In this document: positions 54,516 through 62,744 of the stretch, piece by piece | Layout of the letters: the number at the start of each line of letters is the position of its first letter | How positions within the stretch are numbered: position 1 is the stretch's first letter | NCBI RefSeq assembly: GCF_009497655.1 | Contig: NZ_CP023317.1 | Coordinates: 2,757,501 to 2,821,500, forward strand | Reading direction: 5' to 3' | DNA: 64,000 nucleotides | DNA from: Priestia megaterium | GTDB taxonomy: Bacteria > Bacillota > Bacilli > Bacillales > Bacillaceae_H | The notes under the pieces: model-generated | Database searches by the model: none | Seen by the model: the letters and a program-made list of their open reading frames with translations, nothing else | Told to the model about the DNA's origin: nothing | Program-made: the position numbers and the translations under genes

Positions 54516-55310
54516 TCAGCCCATTATATTAGATACAACTGCTCCTACAATTGCTCCCAAAAGTAGCATAATGATAGCGTAAAGCCAGTGGTCCTTAATA
54601 GCTTCATAAACGCCTTGGGGAGATAATCCGTAGGGTTCATGCCATTTAACATTTGTTTTCAGATTTCCTGATGCTACTTTATCTAGAATGGAATGAAAAA
54701 CATCAACTTTCTTTAGAGTTGACATGTGCAGTTTTACATATTCTTTATTAGTAAATGCTGTGGCTTCGGATTGTCCATCTAAAAAATCTCTATATGAAAT
54801 TTTATTTTTTTCAATGAGTTTTTCTAACCTCGGATGACCAATATAGCCCACACCATAAATATCAATAAGCAATCTTGCTAAGTCATACTTTTTTTCATCG
54901 TCTATTGTTTCGGGTCTTCCTCCTAAAACCCTATACCTATTTTCAATTGCTTCAAATCCAAAATTCAAATCTCTCATATTCCAGTGAGTCCAAGTATAGG
55001 ACTTATGCTTCTTAACAAATTGAAAAAATTCCTTTAACATTTCTCTTTCAAGTTCATCATAATTATTTTCAATATCTTCAAATGGTATTTTTTTTATTTC
55101 GGCTATCTTATGAATACCAAAAGATTTCGTTTGTGCTGTATTATAATACCTTACTGCTATTGTAGTAACCCTCGGTGTATAACCACTCGGAACATTATAA
55201 AAACTTTCACATGAATAATGAACTAATAACAAATGTGAAGCATTGTTCACAAGTTCATTAATAGTCTCAAGAGCCTTTTTTCTTTTTTTTATTTTATAAT
55301 TGAGATTCAT
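54516..55310 (-). CDS. tail-anchored protein, possible degenerate exonuclease fold
   Basis: The 264-residue protein ends in a membrane helix (HWLYAIIMLLLGAIVGAVVS) with the rest in the cytoplasm. The N-terminal part is alpha/beta: HLLLVHYSCESF, TTIAVRYYNTAQTKSFGIH and YTWTHWNMRDLNFGFEAI in the order of the three strands and ExoII helix of DnaQ-like (RNase H fold) exonucleases, but the usual motif-I Asp-x-Glu is absent, so catalysis is doubtful. It lies 73 bp upstream of the HEPN gene and probably belongs to the same system, as a membrane sensor or anchor. Confidence 0.5.
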   Translation of the reverse strand: MNLNYKIKKRKKALETINELVNNASHLLLVHYSCESFYNVPSGYTPRVTTIAVRYYNTAQTKSFGIHKIAEIKKIPFEDIENNYDELEREMLKEFFQFVKKHKSYTWTHWNMRDLNFGFEAIENRYRVLGGRPETIDDEKKYDLARLLIDIYGVGYIGHPRLEKLIEKNKISYRDFLDGQSEATAFTNKEYVKLHMSTLKKVDVFHSILDKVASGNLKTNVKWHEPYGLSPQGVYEAIKDHWLYAIIMLLLGAIVGAVVSNIMG

Positions 55311-55359
55311 GTTATCGCCACCCTATAATCCATAATGAACATACTTTACCTTTAAACTA

Positions 55360-55542
55360 TTATATAACAATTTTTGTAAAAATGTGATATAGTAGTCTAA
55401 CTAAAGTGAAAACAATACATGTTATGTAGACGAACCCCCGATGTTGATTTGCTGCTAATGAACCCATTAATATTGTAGAAAATATCGCCCCATATTTTAT
55501 GTAAAAGAAAACATACCCCTGTAAAATCAAAAGTTCATTCAA
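55360..55542 (-). CDS. small hydrophobic ORF (possibly frameshifted)
   Basis: A 60-codon frame from TTG 55542 encodes two hydrophobic helices (FFYIKYGAIFSTILMGS; VYITCIVFTLVRLLYHIF). Codons upstream in the same frame are also hydrophobic (LFLILILLSYVIGL) until a stop. AAGGAGG near 55600 precedes a TTG in a different frame, so a one-base shift may have split a protein of about 80 residues. Uncertain. Confidence 0.3.
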   Translation of the reverse strand: MNELLILQGYVFFYIKYGAIFSTILMGSLAANQHRGFVYITCIVFTLVRLLYHIFTKIVI

Positions 55543-55717
55543 TCCTATAACGTAAGAAAGAAGGATTAAAATTAAGAATAGCTAACCCTCAATATTAATC
55601 CTCCTTAATAGTCTTGTTATATAGAAATTTAATTTCTTAAAAAAATGATTAATCTAGAATTTTATCAATAAATGATTCGATAAAACCTTAGATTTAGTCA
55701 GTTTATATTTCCATTCT

Positions 55718-56881
55718 TTACATATATATCAGTTCATCAAATTCCATTGTTTGTAATGGAGTCATGATAGTTCCGTCTCTCAGTATACTAATATTAGCAG
55801 CCCTATGTTCATCATTTAAAGGAAACTTCTCAATTTGACTTAAAATCCTTCTTCCCACAATAGTTGCATCACGCACTGTTTGAAATATATCTAAATCAAT
55901 TCCTATAAAAACCGCAGATTCATGTCTAAGCTCAGGATATAAATAATTTAATGTGAAATTTGAAAAACAAGGGACAAACATGCCAACAAACCTTTTATTT
56001 CTTAAACTAGGTAATATTGACCTCCACACCCCAACGGGTATCTTAATCTCACTTGGCAGTGTGTAATTAAACCTCAAAGCATCTCCTAACTCAAACATCC
56101 CTAAAATTTCAAGAAAATTAGCATAATGACCTGCTATAATCATTTGTCCTATTTCTTCAGGCCAATTATCTAACTCTCTAAAATCTTCTAAACCAGGTGT
56201 ATAAGGGTCTTCGGCTAGTAAATTGGGTTTTACTGTCTTGTATTCGTTCTTAGTTAATAACCTAGTAGCTACAATATACCCCTTAACAGAATGAGCTAAT
56301 CCACTACTGTCACGAATAGTTACCCTTTTAAATTGATTTCGCCACTTAACAAATTCTTTATTTCCAAAACTAATTGAGTCTTTTCTCCCTTTTGCTTCTG
56401 CCATATATATTTCTCTTGCAGATTTAGCACATATATAATCTGGTGTATCTCCGTTAACGGACTTACCAGCTACGATACTTCTTTCAATCTTATATCCTCC
56501 TTCTATTAAAATTGATTTATCAAGCACTTCATCCATATGTACAAAATAATCGATTCCTAGATGTTCGTGTAGAAACCACCTACAAAAAGCTTTTCCCCAT
56601 CTATTACTTTCTCCTATTCTTACCTCCTTATGTGAACCTAACCCTCGTCTTACGAACCTAAAATATTCATCTCTAGTAATAAAGGGTTTGTAATGTTCAA
56701 ACAAATGTTGAGAACGTGAAAAAGGAGGGGAGCTACCATATGCATCTACATATAAGAAATGACAAATCTCTCGAACATCTATTGTTATGTAATCCACTGG
56801 TATACTGGGGTGACCTGTCTTTTGAAGAGTGACTGGAATGTTGGCAAACTTGTTCATGTTAAAAGATAGTTTTTTTTTCAT
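55718..56881 (-). CDS. PD-(D/E)XK nuclease-like protein
   Basis: The 387-residue protein has a restriction-like core at residues 145-165: DTPDYICA (Asp148), then EIYMAEAKGRKD with Glu162 and Lys164, preceded by RWGKAFCRWFLHEHLG (helix with a possible Glu). This matches PD-(D/E)XK nucleases. The rest, including ATIVGRRILSQIEKFPL, is not recognised. It lies between the HEPN pair and the HNH gene, so a restriction or abortive-infection function is inferred. No methyltransferase is adjacent. Confidence 0.6.
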   Translation of the reverse strand: MKKKLSFNMNKFANIPVTLQKTGHPSIPVDYITIDVREICHFLYVDAYGSSPPFSRSQHLFEHYKPFITRDEYFRFVRRGLGSHKEVRIGESNRWGKAFCRWFLHEHLGIDYFVHMDEVLDKSILIEGGYKIERSIVAGKSVNGDTPDYICAKSAREIYMAEAKGRKDSISFGNKEFVKWRNQFKRVTIRDSSGLAHSVKGYIVATRLLTKNEYKTVKPNLLAEDPYTPGLEDFRELDNWPEEIGQMIIAGHYANFLEILGMFELGDALRFNYTLPSEIKIPVGVWRSILPSLRNKRFVGMFVPCFSNFTLNYLYPELRHESAVFIGIDLDIFQTVRDATIVGRRILSQIEKFPLNDEHRAANISILRDGTIMTPLQTMEFDELIYM

Positions 56882-56942
56882 CTTTCTCCCTCGATCAACT
56901 TTAAATTATGTTAAGAGACTCATTATAAATAATCTCTTGAAT

Positions 56943-57917
56943 TTATTCATATTGTTTGATATGAAATATATTCTCCCTATGCCATCTCATATACTGCTTC
57001 TGTCTTTCTTTCATTCTAATATTCATAGTTTCATTGATATTAAGAAAAATCTTAGAATGCTTATCCAGGCTATCGGAAATCAAAATTAAACCATCTTCAT
57101 CAAAACTAATATGTCCTTTATCGAATAAAGCATCATGGTTTGGACATAGTAGCAAACCATTATCAACATCTAACCTTTCTTGATTATTTGATTGACTCCA
57201 AGGTTTAATATGGCTTGCTACTAGAAATCGTTCGTCTGATACACCACATAACCGACATTTCTTTTCTACAGCTAAAAGAGTCCTTTTAAAAATTGACTGT
57301 CCTATACGTGCTTTAACAACCAAATCTTTTTCAGTTTTATCTAAGACAATCGATATTTCTAAGTCTTTCTGAAGTTTTAGAAAACTTGTAGTATGCAGTG
57401 GATTCACTTTCCCGAGTAATATGTTTACTTGTGAATCGTCTAGCGGAATAAACCTTCCATAATTTTTCAATCTTGATGAAATGGCTGCTTTTTCTGTTTG
57501 ATTTGGAGAAGGCTCTAATTTAATCGATAATTCCTCTAGTAATGCCATGTTAACTTCTAAGGGAGTATCTAATATCATTGATTTATCTGGATGGCCAAAA
57601 ACAATTACTTCATTCTCCTGGATGTTACTCCTTAACAAGTGAGGATTTCTATAATTCCTCATGATTAAATTATCCATTTTTGCTTTTTGAATTTCCAAAA
57701 CCTCTACGACTTCGTAAAATGCAGTGATACAGACCTTATCTTCTATACTTCTGTTAAAAAAAAGAAAGTCGCCTTTTAAAACTTCAGTTTTTAAAGTGTT
57801 TCCTCTGTTCTCTTTATCTCCATAAGTGTACTCCGAGAAAAGTGGGTCTTCTTCCCCCTCATTATCTTTTGGGTCTATATATTGAATTAGATAACTCGTC
57901 AAAGCATGATCCCCCAT
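56943..57917 (-). CDS. HNH endonuclease with N-terminal PUA-like region (possible modification-dependent restriction)
   Basis: The 324-residue protein has its HNH domain at 220-275: CRLCG (Cys221/Cys224), ASHIKPW (His236), NGLLLCPNHD (Asn253, Cys258, His261), as in PF13391 HNH_2. The N-terminal 100 residues (KGDFLFFNRSIEDKVCITAF and then YEVVEVLEI) look like a PUA/EVE-type fold that in other proteins reads modified bases. The combination suggests a type IV restriction enzyme. It sits 61 bp upstream of the PD-(D/E)XK gene on the same strand. Confidence 0.7.
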   Translation of the reverse strand: MGDHALTSYLIQYIDPKDNEGEEDPLFSEYTYGDKENRGNTLKTEVLKGDFLFFNRSIEDKVCITAFYEVVEVLEIQKAKMDNLIMRNYRNPHLLRSNIQENEVIVFGHPDKSMILDTPLEVNMALLEELSIKLEPSPNQTEKAAISSRLKNYGRFIPLDDSQVNILLGKVNPLHTTSFLKLQKDLEISIVLDKTEKDLVVKARIGQSIFKRTLLAVEKKCRLCGVSDERFLVASHIKPWSQSNNQERLDVDNGLLLCPNHDALFDKGHISFDEDGLILISDSLDKHSKIFLNINETMNIRMKERQKQYMRWHRENIFHIKQYE

Positions 57918-58308
57918 CCAATTTACAATTTTCTTAAACGAAGTCTGAACTAATTACTTTAAATAGATAACCTGTATTTTTATAGTCACTTAGGATTATT
58001 ATACCATATACTTTTACATAAATATTATAATAGAGGAGCGGGTATTAAAACTTGTTCTTCTAACCTATTCTATATCCAATTTATCTGTAGAAAACAATAA
58101 AATCACAATTTTATTAGATATTTATGCCAATATGTTTCTCCACCTTTTGATTTGATATTGTTTCATCTCAAAACTTGTCACAGTACTACTAAGTTTTTCC
58201 ACTAGAAGTTGAGATCATGTAAAGCTAGCTAATTAATTGCCTAAAATATAGTAGTTATAGTGTATAATTGATTTGTAAATAATTAGAAATGTTTTGGAGG
58301 TTTATTGT
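57918..58308. other. 391-bp divergent promoter region
   Basis: This separates the HNH gene (minus) and the P63C gene (plus). A TATAAT at 58263-58268 is a good -10 for the plus strand. No open frame. AT-rich, nothing else stands out. Confidence 0.4.
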
Positions 58309-59229
58309 ATGGGAGAGAAAAGAGGTTTAACTTCGGAGGATTTTGTTGAAACTGATGTACAGATAATTCAAGCAACTCATAAAGGGGAATGGAATCCTTC
58401 TGGAACAGATATTAACATAGAGTGCTATGTTCTAGAAAATGGAGAGCGGGTCTTTTCTCTTAGAGGAACGGCTAGAACTATGGGTTTAAAAGGCGGTGGC
58501 GCATTGGCATTGCCACGAATGCTAAGTGCAAATTACATTCAAGATTATCTCAGTAAAGATTTAAAGAGATGGATGCAGGAAACTAGCGAAGGAAAAGTAC
58601 AAAAAATCCGTCCACCAGAAGGCGGAAACCCTTTCCATGCTTTTAAGGCAACCTTACTAGTTGACTTAGCAGATGCGTTTTATAAAGCGAAAAATGATAG
58701 TATCTTTGACAAGCCAAACATGTCATATCAGAAAGATTTAGCGGAAAGGCTCTATAATATTACTTTAGCATTCTCAAAAGTCGGAATAAATGCTTTTATC
58801 GATGAGATTACTGGTTACCAAGAATTTCGTGAGAAGGATGCTTTACAAAAACTCTTAAACCTTTACGTAGAGGGGCTATTTCAACCATGGGAGCGAAGGT
58901 TTCCAGAGGAATTTTATATAGAAATTTTCCGTTTAAAGAGTTGGAAATACACAGGTAGCAGCCAAAGACCACATACTGTAGCAAAGATCACAAATGAATT
59001 CATTTATAATTTTCTCCCTGATGATGTAATGAAAGAAGTTCGTGAACGAAAAACGGGCAATGAAAAGCTACATCAATGGTTAACTTCTGAAGTTGGATTA
59101 AGCCATTTAGAAAAGCAAATTACATCGACCACTACTTTAATGCGTGCAAGTGACACTTGGGAAGAGTTTGAGAAGCTATTCAATCGTTCTTTTAATAGAA
59201 ACATACCTGAACAATTAAATCTTTTTTAA
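58309..59229 (+). CDS. P63C-domain protein
   Basis: ATG 58309 is eight bases from GGAGG; the TTG at 58294 overlaps that site. The 306-residue product has the P63C pattern (GLFQPWERRFPEEFYIEIFR, QRPHTVAKITNEFIYNFLP, NEKLHQWLTSEVGLSHLEKQ) of a domain found on phage and prophage proteins and on plasmids. The role of the domain is unknown; it may be DNA-binding. It is the only plus-strand gene in the island and ends in an 18-bp hairpin. Confidence 0.7.
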   Translation: MGEKRGLTSEDFVETDVQIIQATHKGEWNPSGTDINIECYVLENGERVFSLRGTARTMGLKGGGALALPRMLSANYIQDYLSKDLKRWMQETSEGKVQKIRPPEGGNPFHAFKATLLVDLADAFYKAKNDSIFDKPNMSYQKDLAERLYNITLAFSKVGINAFIDEITGYQEFREKDALQKLLNLYVEGLFQPWERRFPEEFYIEIFRLKSWKYTGSSQRPHTVAKITNEFIYNFLPDDVMKEVRERKTGNEKLHQWLTSEVGLSHLEKQITSTTTLMRASDTWEEFEKLFNRSFNRNIPEQLNLF

Positions 59230-59270
59230 TTAGAATGGGAGGGGGATACTCTCTCCCATTCTAATTAAAA
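59224..59270. terminator. 18-bp perfect hairpin terminator
   Basis: The stem TTTTAATTAGAATGGGAG / CTCCCATTCTAATTAAAA lies right at the stop of the P63C gene, with T and A runs on its sides. Confidence 0.8.
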
Positions 59271-59317
59271 CTTTACTTACTCCATTGGAATCTTCTATCA
59301 ACTTCTTTGTAGATATT

Positions 59318-60214
59318 CTACATACACTCTTCATAAATTTCTTTACAATCACTGGAACAAAAATAGTTATTATCAAATGTAAATTCCCCGTCATTAGGGT
59401 GATAAAAGCGTTCGCACTCATAACATTTCCTTACTGGGGTGTTGATACCGCACTCTAAGCATTTACCTAGGTGTTGTTGACGTTCATCACTATTTAGTCT
59501 ATCAATTAAATAACTTTTTGACTCTGAACATTTATAACAATTAATTACTGCAGCTTCCGCTTCAATATTATAAAAATAAAAACAGCATAAGCATTCCAGT
59601 GATTCATCTGGGTTCGAATCAAGTCCAATTATATTTGAAGGAATAAGTGAGTATGCACCACATTCTGGACAGTGAAAAACTGAAAAATTATGTTTCGTAT
59701 TCAGCTTATCTATAGATTGTTCAATTCCTTCTCTCCATGTTAAGTTGGTTGAAATGGGATTAGGCTGTGGGTAACCTTTTAGCAAAGATATGCCAAAACT
59801 ATTAAGCATTGTCCCATGTATAAATAGAACGCACTTTATTATATATATTGCCAAATCATTATCCCAACCCGATCTTAACCCTTTGTGAACTATAAGATTT
59901 CTAGCATCTAGGATTTTCTTTAGTTCTTTCTTTTCACCATATGACCATTTAGTATTGCTAAAGTAATAATTCATAATAGTATCGAATTTCTTATAATTTT
60001 TTAACTTTCCATTCTTAATATCTGCGATATTTTCTAGATGACCTTGGCGAACTAAGTAATATTTAATAAATAACTCAAGTGTTATTTGTATATTAACGAC
60101 CGCAAATTTTAAGTTTCTATTGCTAGGACTAATTTCTCTTATTAATTGTAAAGAAAAATGAAAAAAATCAACACACGTTTCATATAGTTCTTTCTCATTA
60201 TTCACATGCATCAT
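59318..60214 (-). CDS. HEPN-domain protein with a multi-zinc-cluster tail
   Basis: AAGGGGG lies about six bases before the ATG at 60214. Of 298 residues, 1-140 form a helical HEPN domain with LDARNLIVHKG (Arg105-x4-His110). The tail holds at least three CxxC knuckles (Cys182/185, Cys226/229, Cys252/255, Cys264/267) and a final FCSSDCK, so two or more zinc ribbons are likely. The combination suggests an RNase or nucleic-acid-binding toxin with zinc-finger RNA or DNA recognition. It is isolated by a 568-bp gap from the GHKL gene. Confidence 0.65.
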   Translation of the reverse strand: MMHVNNEKELYETCVDFFHFSLQLIREISPSNRNLKFAVVNIQITLELFIKYYLVRQGHLENIADIKNGKLKNYKKFDTIMNYYFSNTKWSYGEKKELKKILDARNLIVHKGLRSGWDNDLAIYIIKCVLFIHGTMLNSFGISLLKGYPQPNPISTNLTWREGIEQSIDKLNTKHNFSVFHCPECGAYSLIPSNIIGLDSNPDESLECLCCFYFYNIEAEAAVINCYKCSESKSYLIDRLNSDERQQHLGKCLECGINTPVRKCYECERFYHPNDGEFTFDNNYFCSSDCKEIYEECM

Positions 60215-60782
60215 CTATCCCCCTTGTAAAGGATATCTTTCTTTTACGAGAAATAATCTTTACTCGCTCAACCTCAAACAACAGAACAGACCTTCTACTT
60301 TCTAGTTCTTTTTTGTGTCCTTATTCTTTTAAAAACTAATATAAGCCTTGTCAAACAAAGCATATTGATTAAGACGTAATAAAAACTGTTATTAACATCT
60401 AAACGCAGATTGATTCTTCCTCTTAATATGGATCTTCACTAAAAAACGTTTATTAGAAACACAACATAATTACGTTTCTTTTCAATTGCTAAAAGGTCCT
60501 TTCTAAGAGCAGGTTAACCTGTTGTAGGTTTAGTAAATTGCTCTTCTTCGATATCATTTTAATCTAGTTTAATTTGCGTTTGGCTATTACCAAAGTTTTG
60601 TAAGTTTTGAAGTTCGATTGCATGTTCTGGAGACAATAAGTAAATTGGGGTATGTTAGAACTTCAGATAATAAATTCTATTAAAAAAGAATGGTTAGAAT
60701 TAATCTACTGCTAATAAACCCCTCTTTCATTTTTGCATCTAGAACCTCTAATCTCTTAGATGACCGTTTCGTTATTATTGAT
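60215..60782. other. 568-bp gap with gene debris
   Basis: This region lies between the HEPN-zinc gene and the GHKL gene. It holds only the promoter of the HEPN gene at one end and a coding remnant at 60514-60654. Confidence 0.4.
60514..60654 (-). pseudogene. coding remnant with an internal stop
   Basis: The minus-strand frame reads HTPIYLLSPEHAIELQNLQN, FGNSQTQIKLD, stop, NDIEEEQFTKPTTG, stop. Codon use and amino-acid composition look protein-like, but no start or ribosome site is present. Parent gene not recognised. Confidence 0.35.
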
Positions 60783-62513
60783 TTAATTATGAACTTCGGT
60801 TGAAGTTCTTGGTCTAAATTCAATGTTCAATTTTTCTTTCAGGTAATGTTTTAAAACAAACACTTCAATTTTATGTGGGTTTCTTGGTTCATCTAGAAAA
60901 TATTTTGTGTGTTCTCCTCTTTGAGTTGGAGGTGAAATTATCATTTTTCTTTTTTCTTTATTAATATCTTCAATGATATCTCCATGCTTAATGTCTGTAT
61001 CCCAACAAATAATGCTATGCAAATTGACAAAAGAATGATTGAAGCTATTCTGTAGATACTGTTTGAATTCAACATAATAAAGTTTAGAGTGATAAATTGG
61101 TGTTGTGTGATCCCCTTTTACAATTACATCTATTCCTGCATGTGTATCATAATCTAAAATTTGAAAAGGGAATATGCTTGGCTTCACCGTAGTAAGTTGG
61201 ATAGCTAAGGCGAAAACACCACTTTCTCTTTGAGGCTGAACAAGCGTTAGTCCTTCATATATTGCAATATTTGATTTGTTAATCCGAGTTTTTCGCCACT
61301 CAAAGTCCTTATTCTCTTTTTCCGTTGTTCGATAACCATTCGCCTCTTCTTCTAACCATTCAAGCTGTCTCCAATCATCACCTTCAATAATTTTTGAATA
61401 TATCTCTTCATAAACCACTTGTCTAATGTCGTCTAATATTTCCTGAGGTGTGTTGTCTACTGACCCTCTATTTGCAGTGAGCCTAAGATCCTGGCAATTA
61501 AAGAATGCGTGAAATTTTGTGTATTCAGATCCTTTGTATGTAACCCATTCGTTCTTCTTTTGAATTGGAATGTAATCTTTACATAACCAAATTCCGTATC
61601 TTTCTTGTACGGTATATGCACCAGTTGGCGCTGAATAGCCTTTTCGTCTGAGCATGTTGTTGTAACTCTGTTTAACCTTATTTCCTTCGATATAAAAAAC
61701 AGCTTCATATTTAATTTCAGGGAAATTTTTAAGCTGTCCCACTTTAATAATTTTTTTACAGTAATAATCTGGAGCTTTGACCATATATTCATCAAATAAT
61801 TTACTTACGTCGTAGTTTTCTATCGGGAAAACATGACCGAAAGATACCTCTTCATATTCAGTAACATTTAAACCTTTTAAATACAATTTGGAATTTTTAA
61901 GCTCATCCTGGTCAAAATGAAGTTCAACCGATCCAAATTTTGTGAACCAATTAATATAATCTTTTAAAATTTCATGTGTGAACTTATCCCTTCGGTTGTT
62001 ATTATACCCTTTAATGATAATCTCTGTTCCGTAATCACTAACATCAAGAGTTTCTTTTATCACATGAATGATTGGAATCTTCCTATCATACAACGTTCTG
62101 TAAGGCTCAATTACTTTAGCAGTGTGCTTTTCTTTCCCCCTTTTCGTAATTACTTCGATGCTTCTACTATTTAAATAAACTTTCGTTCCGTGTCCTTTTT
62201 CTCCAATGGTTGTGCTATCTCCTCTTCTTAAAGAGTTACCCAAATCAAAAAAAGAGTGTAACCCTTCCTTATCCATTCCTTTTCCGTTATCCTTTATTTT
62301 AATTTCTAAAATACTCTCTCCATATTCTCGAATCACTTGAAAGGATATCCAAATTTTATTGCTCTTTGCATCAAAAGAGTTACTAATTGCCTCTCTAACT
62401 AATTCAAGTGGATTAGAGAAATCATTTGCAATTTCAATAAATTCCTGTGTTTCATCTACCTTTGGTCTTATTGTAAATTCATTAGTTTTAATATATTGAT
62501 TCAATTGACTCAT
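60783..62513 (-). CDS. GHKL (Hsp90/MORC-like) ATPase, putative defence protein
   Basis: The start is ATG 62513 (AAAGGAG at correct distance; ATG 62519 is too close to it); 576 residues. The GHKL site is clear (numbered from ATG 62519): helix VREAISNSFDAKSNK (Glu43, Asn47, Asp50), DNGKGMD (Asp77 to Asp83), and GEKGHGTKVYL (106-116). The remainder (VYFIEGNKVKQSYNNMLRRK-like region, then a C-terminal alpha/beta part) is typical of bacterial 'ATP-binding proteins' in defence islands, related to MutL/MORC ATPases. No histidine-kinase dimerisation domain is present. It lies alone, 220 bp downstream of the Rep-like gene. Confidence 0.75.
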   Translation of the reverse strand: MSQLNQYIKTNEFTIRPKVDETQEFIEIANDFSNPLELVREAISNSFDAKSNKIWISFQVIREYGESILEIKIKDNGKGMDKEGLHSFFDLGNSLRRGDSTTIGEKGHGTKVYLNSRSIEVITKRGKEKHTAKVIEPYRTLYDRKIPIIHVIKETLDVSDYGTEIIIKGYNNNRRDKFTHEILKDYINWFTKFGSVELHFDQDELKNSKLYLKGLNVTEYEEVSFGHVFPIENYDVSKLFDEYMVKAPDYYCKKIIKVGQLKNFPEIKYEAVFYIEGNKVKQSYNNMLRRKGYSAPTGAYTVQERYGIWLCKDYIPIQKKNEWVTYKGSEYTKFHAFFNCQDLRLTANRGSVDNTPQEILDDIRQVVYEEIYSKIIEGDDWRQLEWLEEEANGYRTTEKENKDFEWRKTRINKSNIAIYEGLTLVQPQRESGVFALAIQLTTVKPSIFPFQILDYDTHAGIDVIVKGDHTTPIYHSKLYYVEFKQYLQNSFNHSFVNLHSIICWDTDIKHGDIIEDINKEKRKMIISPPTQRGEHTKYFLDEPRNPHKIEVFVLKHYLKEKLNIEFRPRTSTEVHN

Positions 62514-62687
62514 TAACATTCTCCTTTATAAAGTTCTATTATCTTATTATTATAATAAACCTTATAATTCTAGTAGTCATTAGTATAATAGGTAACAACC
62601 TTTTAATTTCCACAACGCTATTCGGTATTCCTTTAACATAATTTTCTTTCAATTTCTAAATATATTTATTTTCTTTTTCTGGCACAT

Positions 62688-62719
62688 AAAAAGGAGAGGC
62701 TTTGAGACACTCCTTTGAT
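62688..62719 (-). terminator. probable terminator of the Rep-like gene
   Basis: The hairpin AAAGGAG / CTCCTTT with a mismatched inner part lies 26 bp past the stop at 62745 and is followed on the minus strand by TTTTTATG. Confidence 0.65.
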
Positions 62720-62744
62720 TGTTATTGATTAATTAGTACACCTC

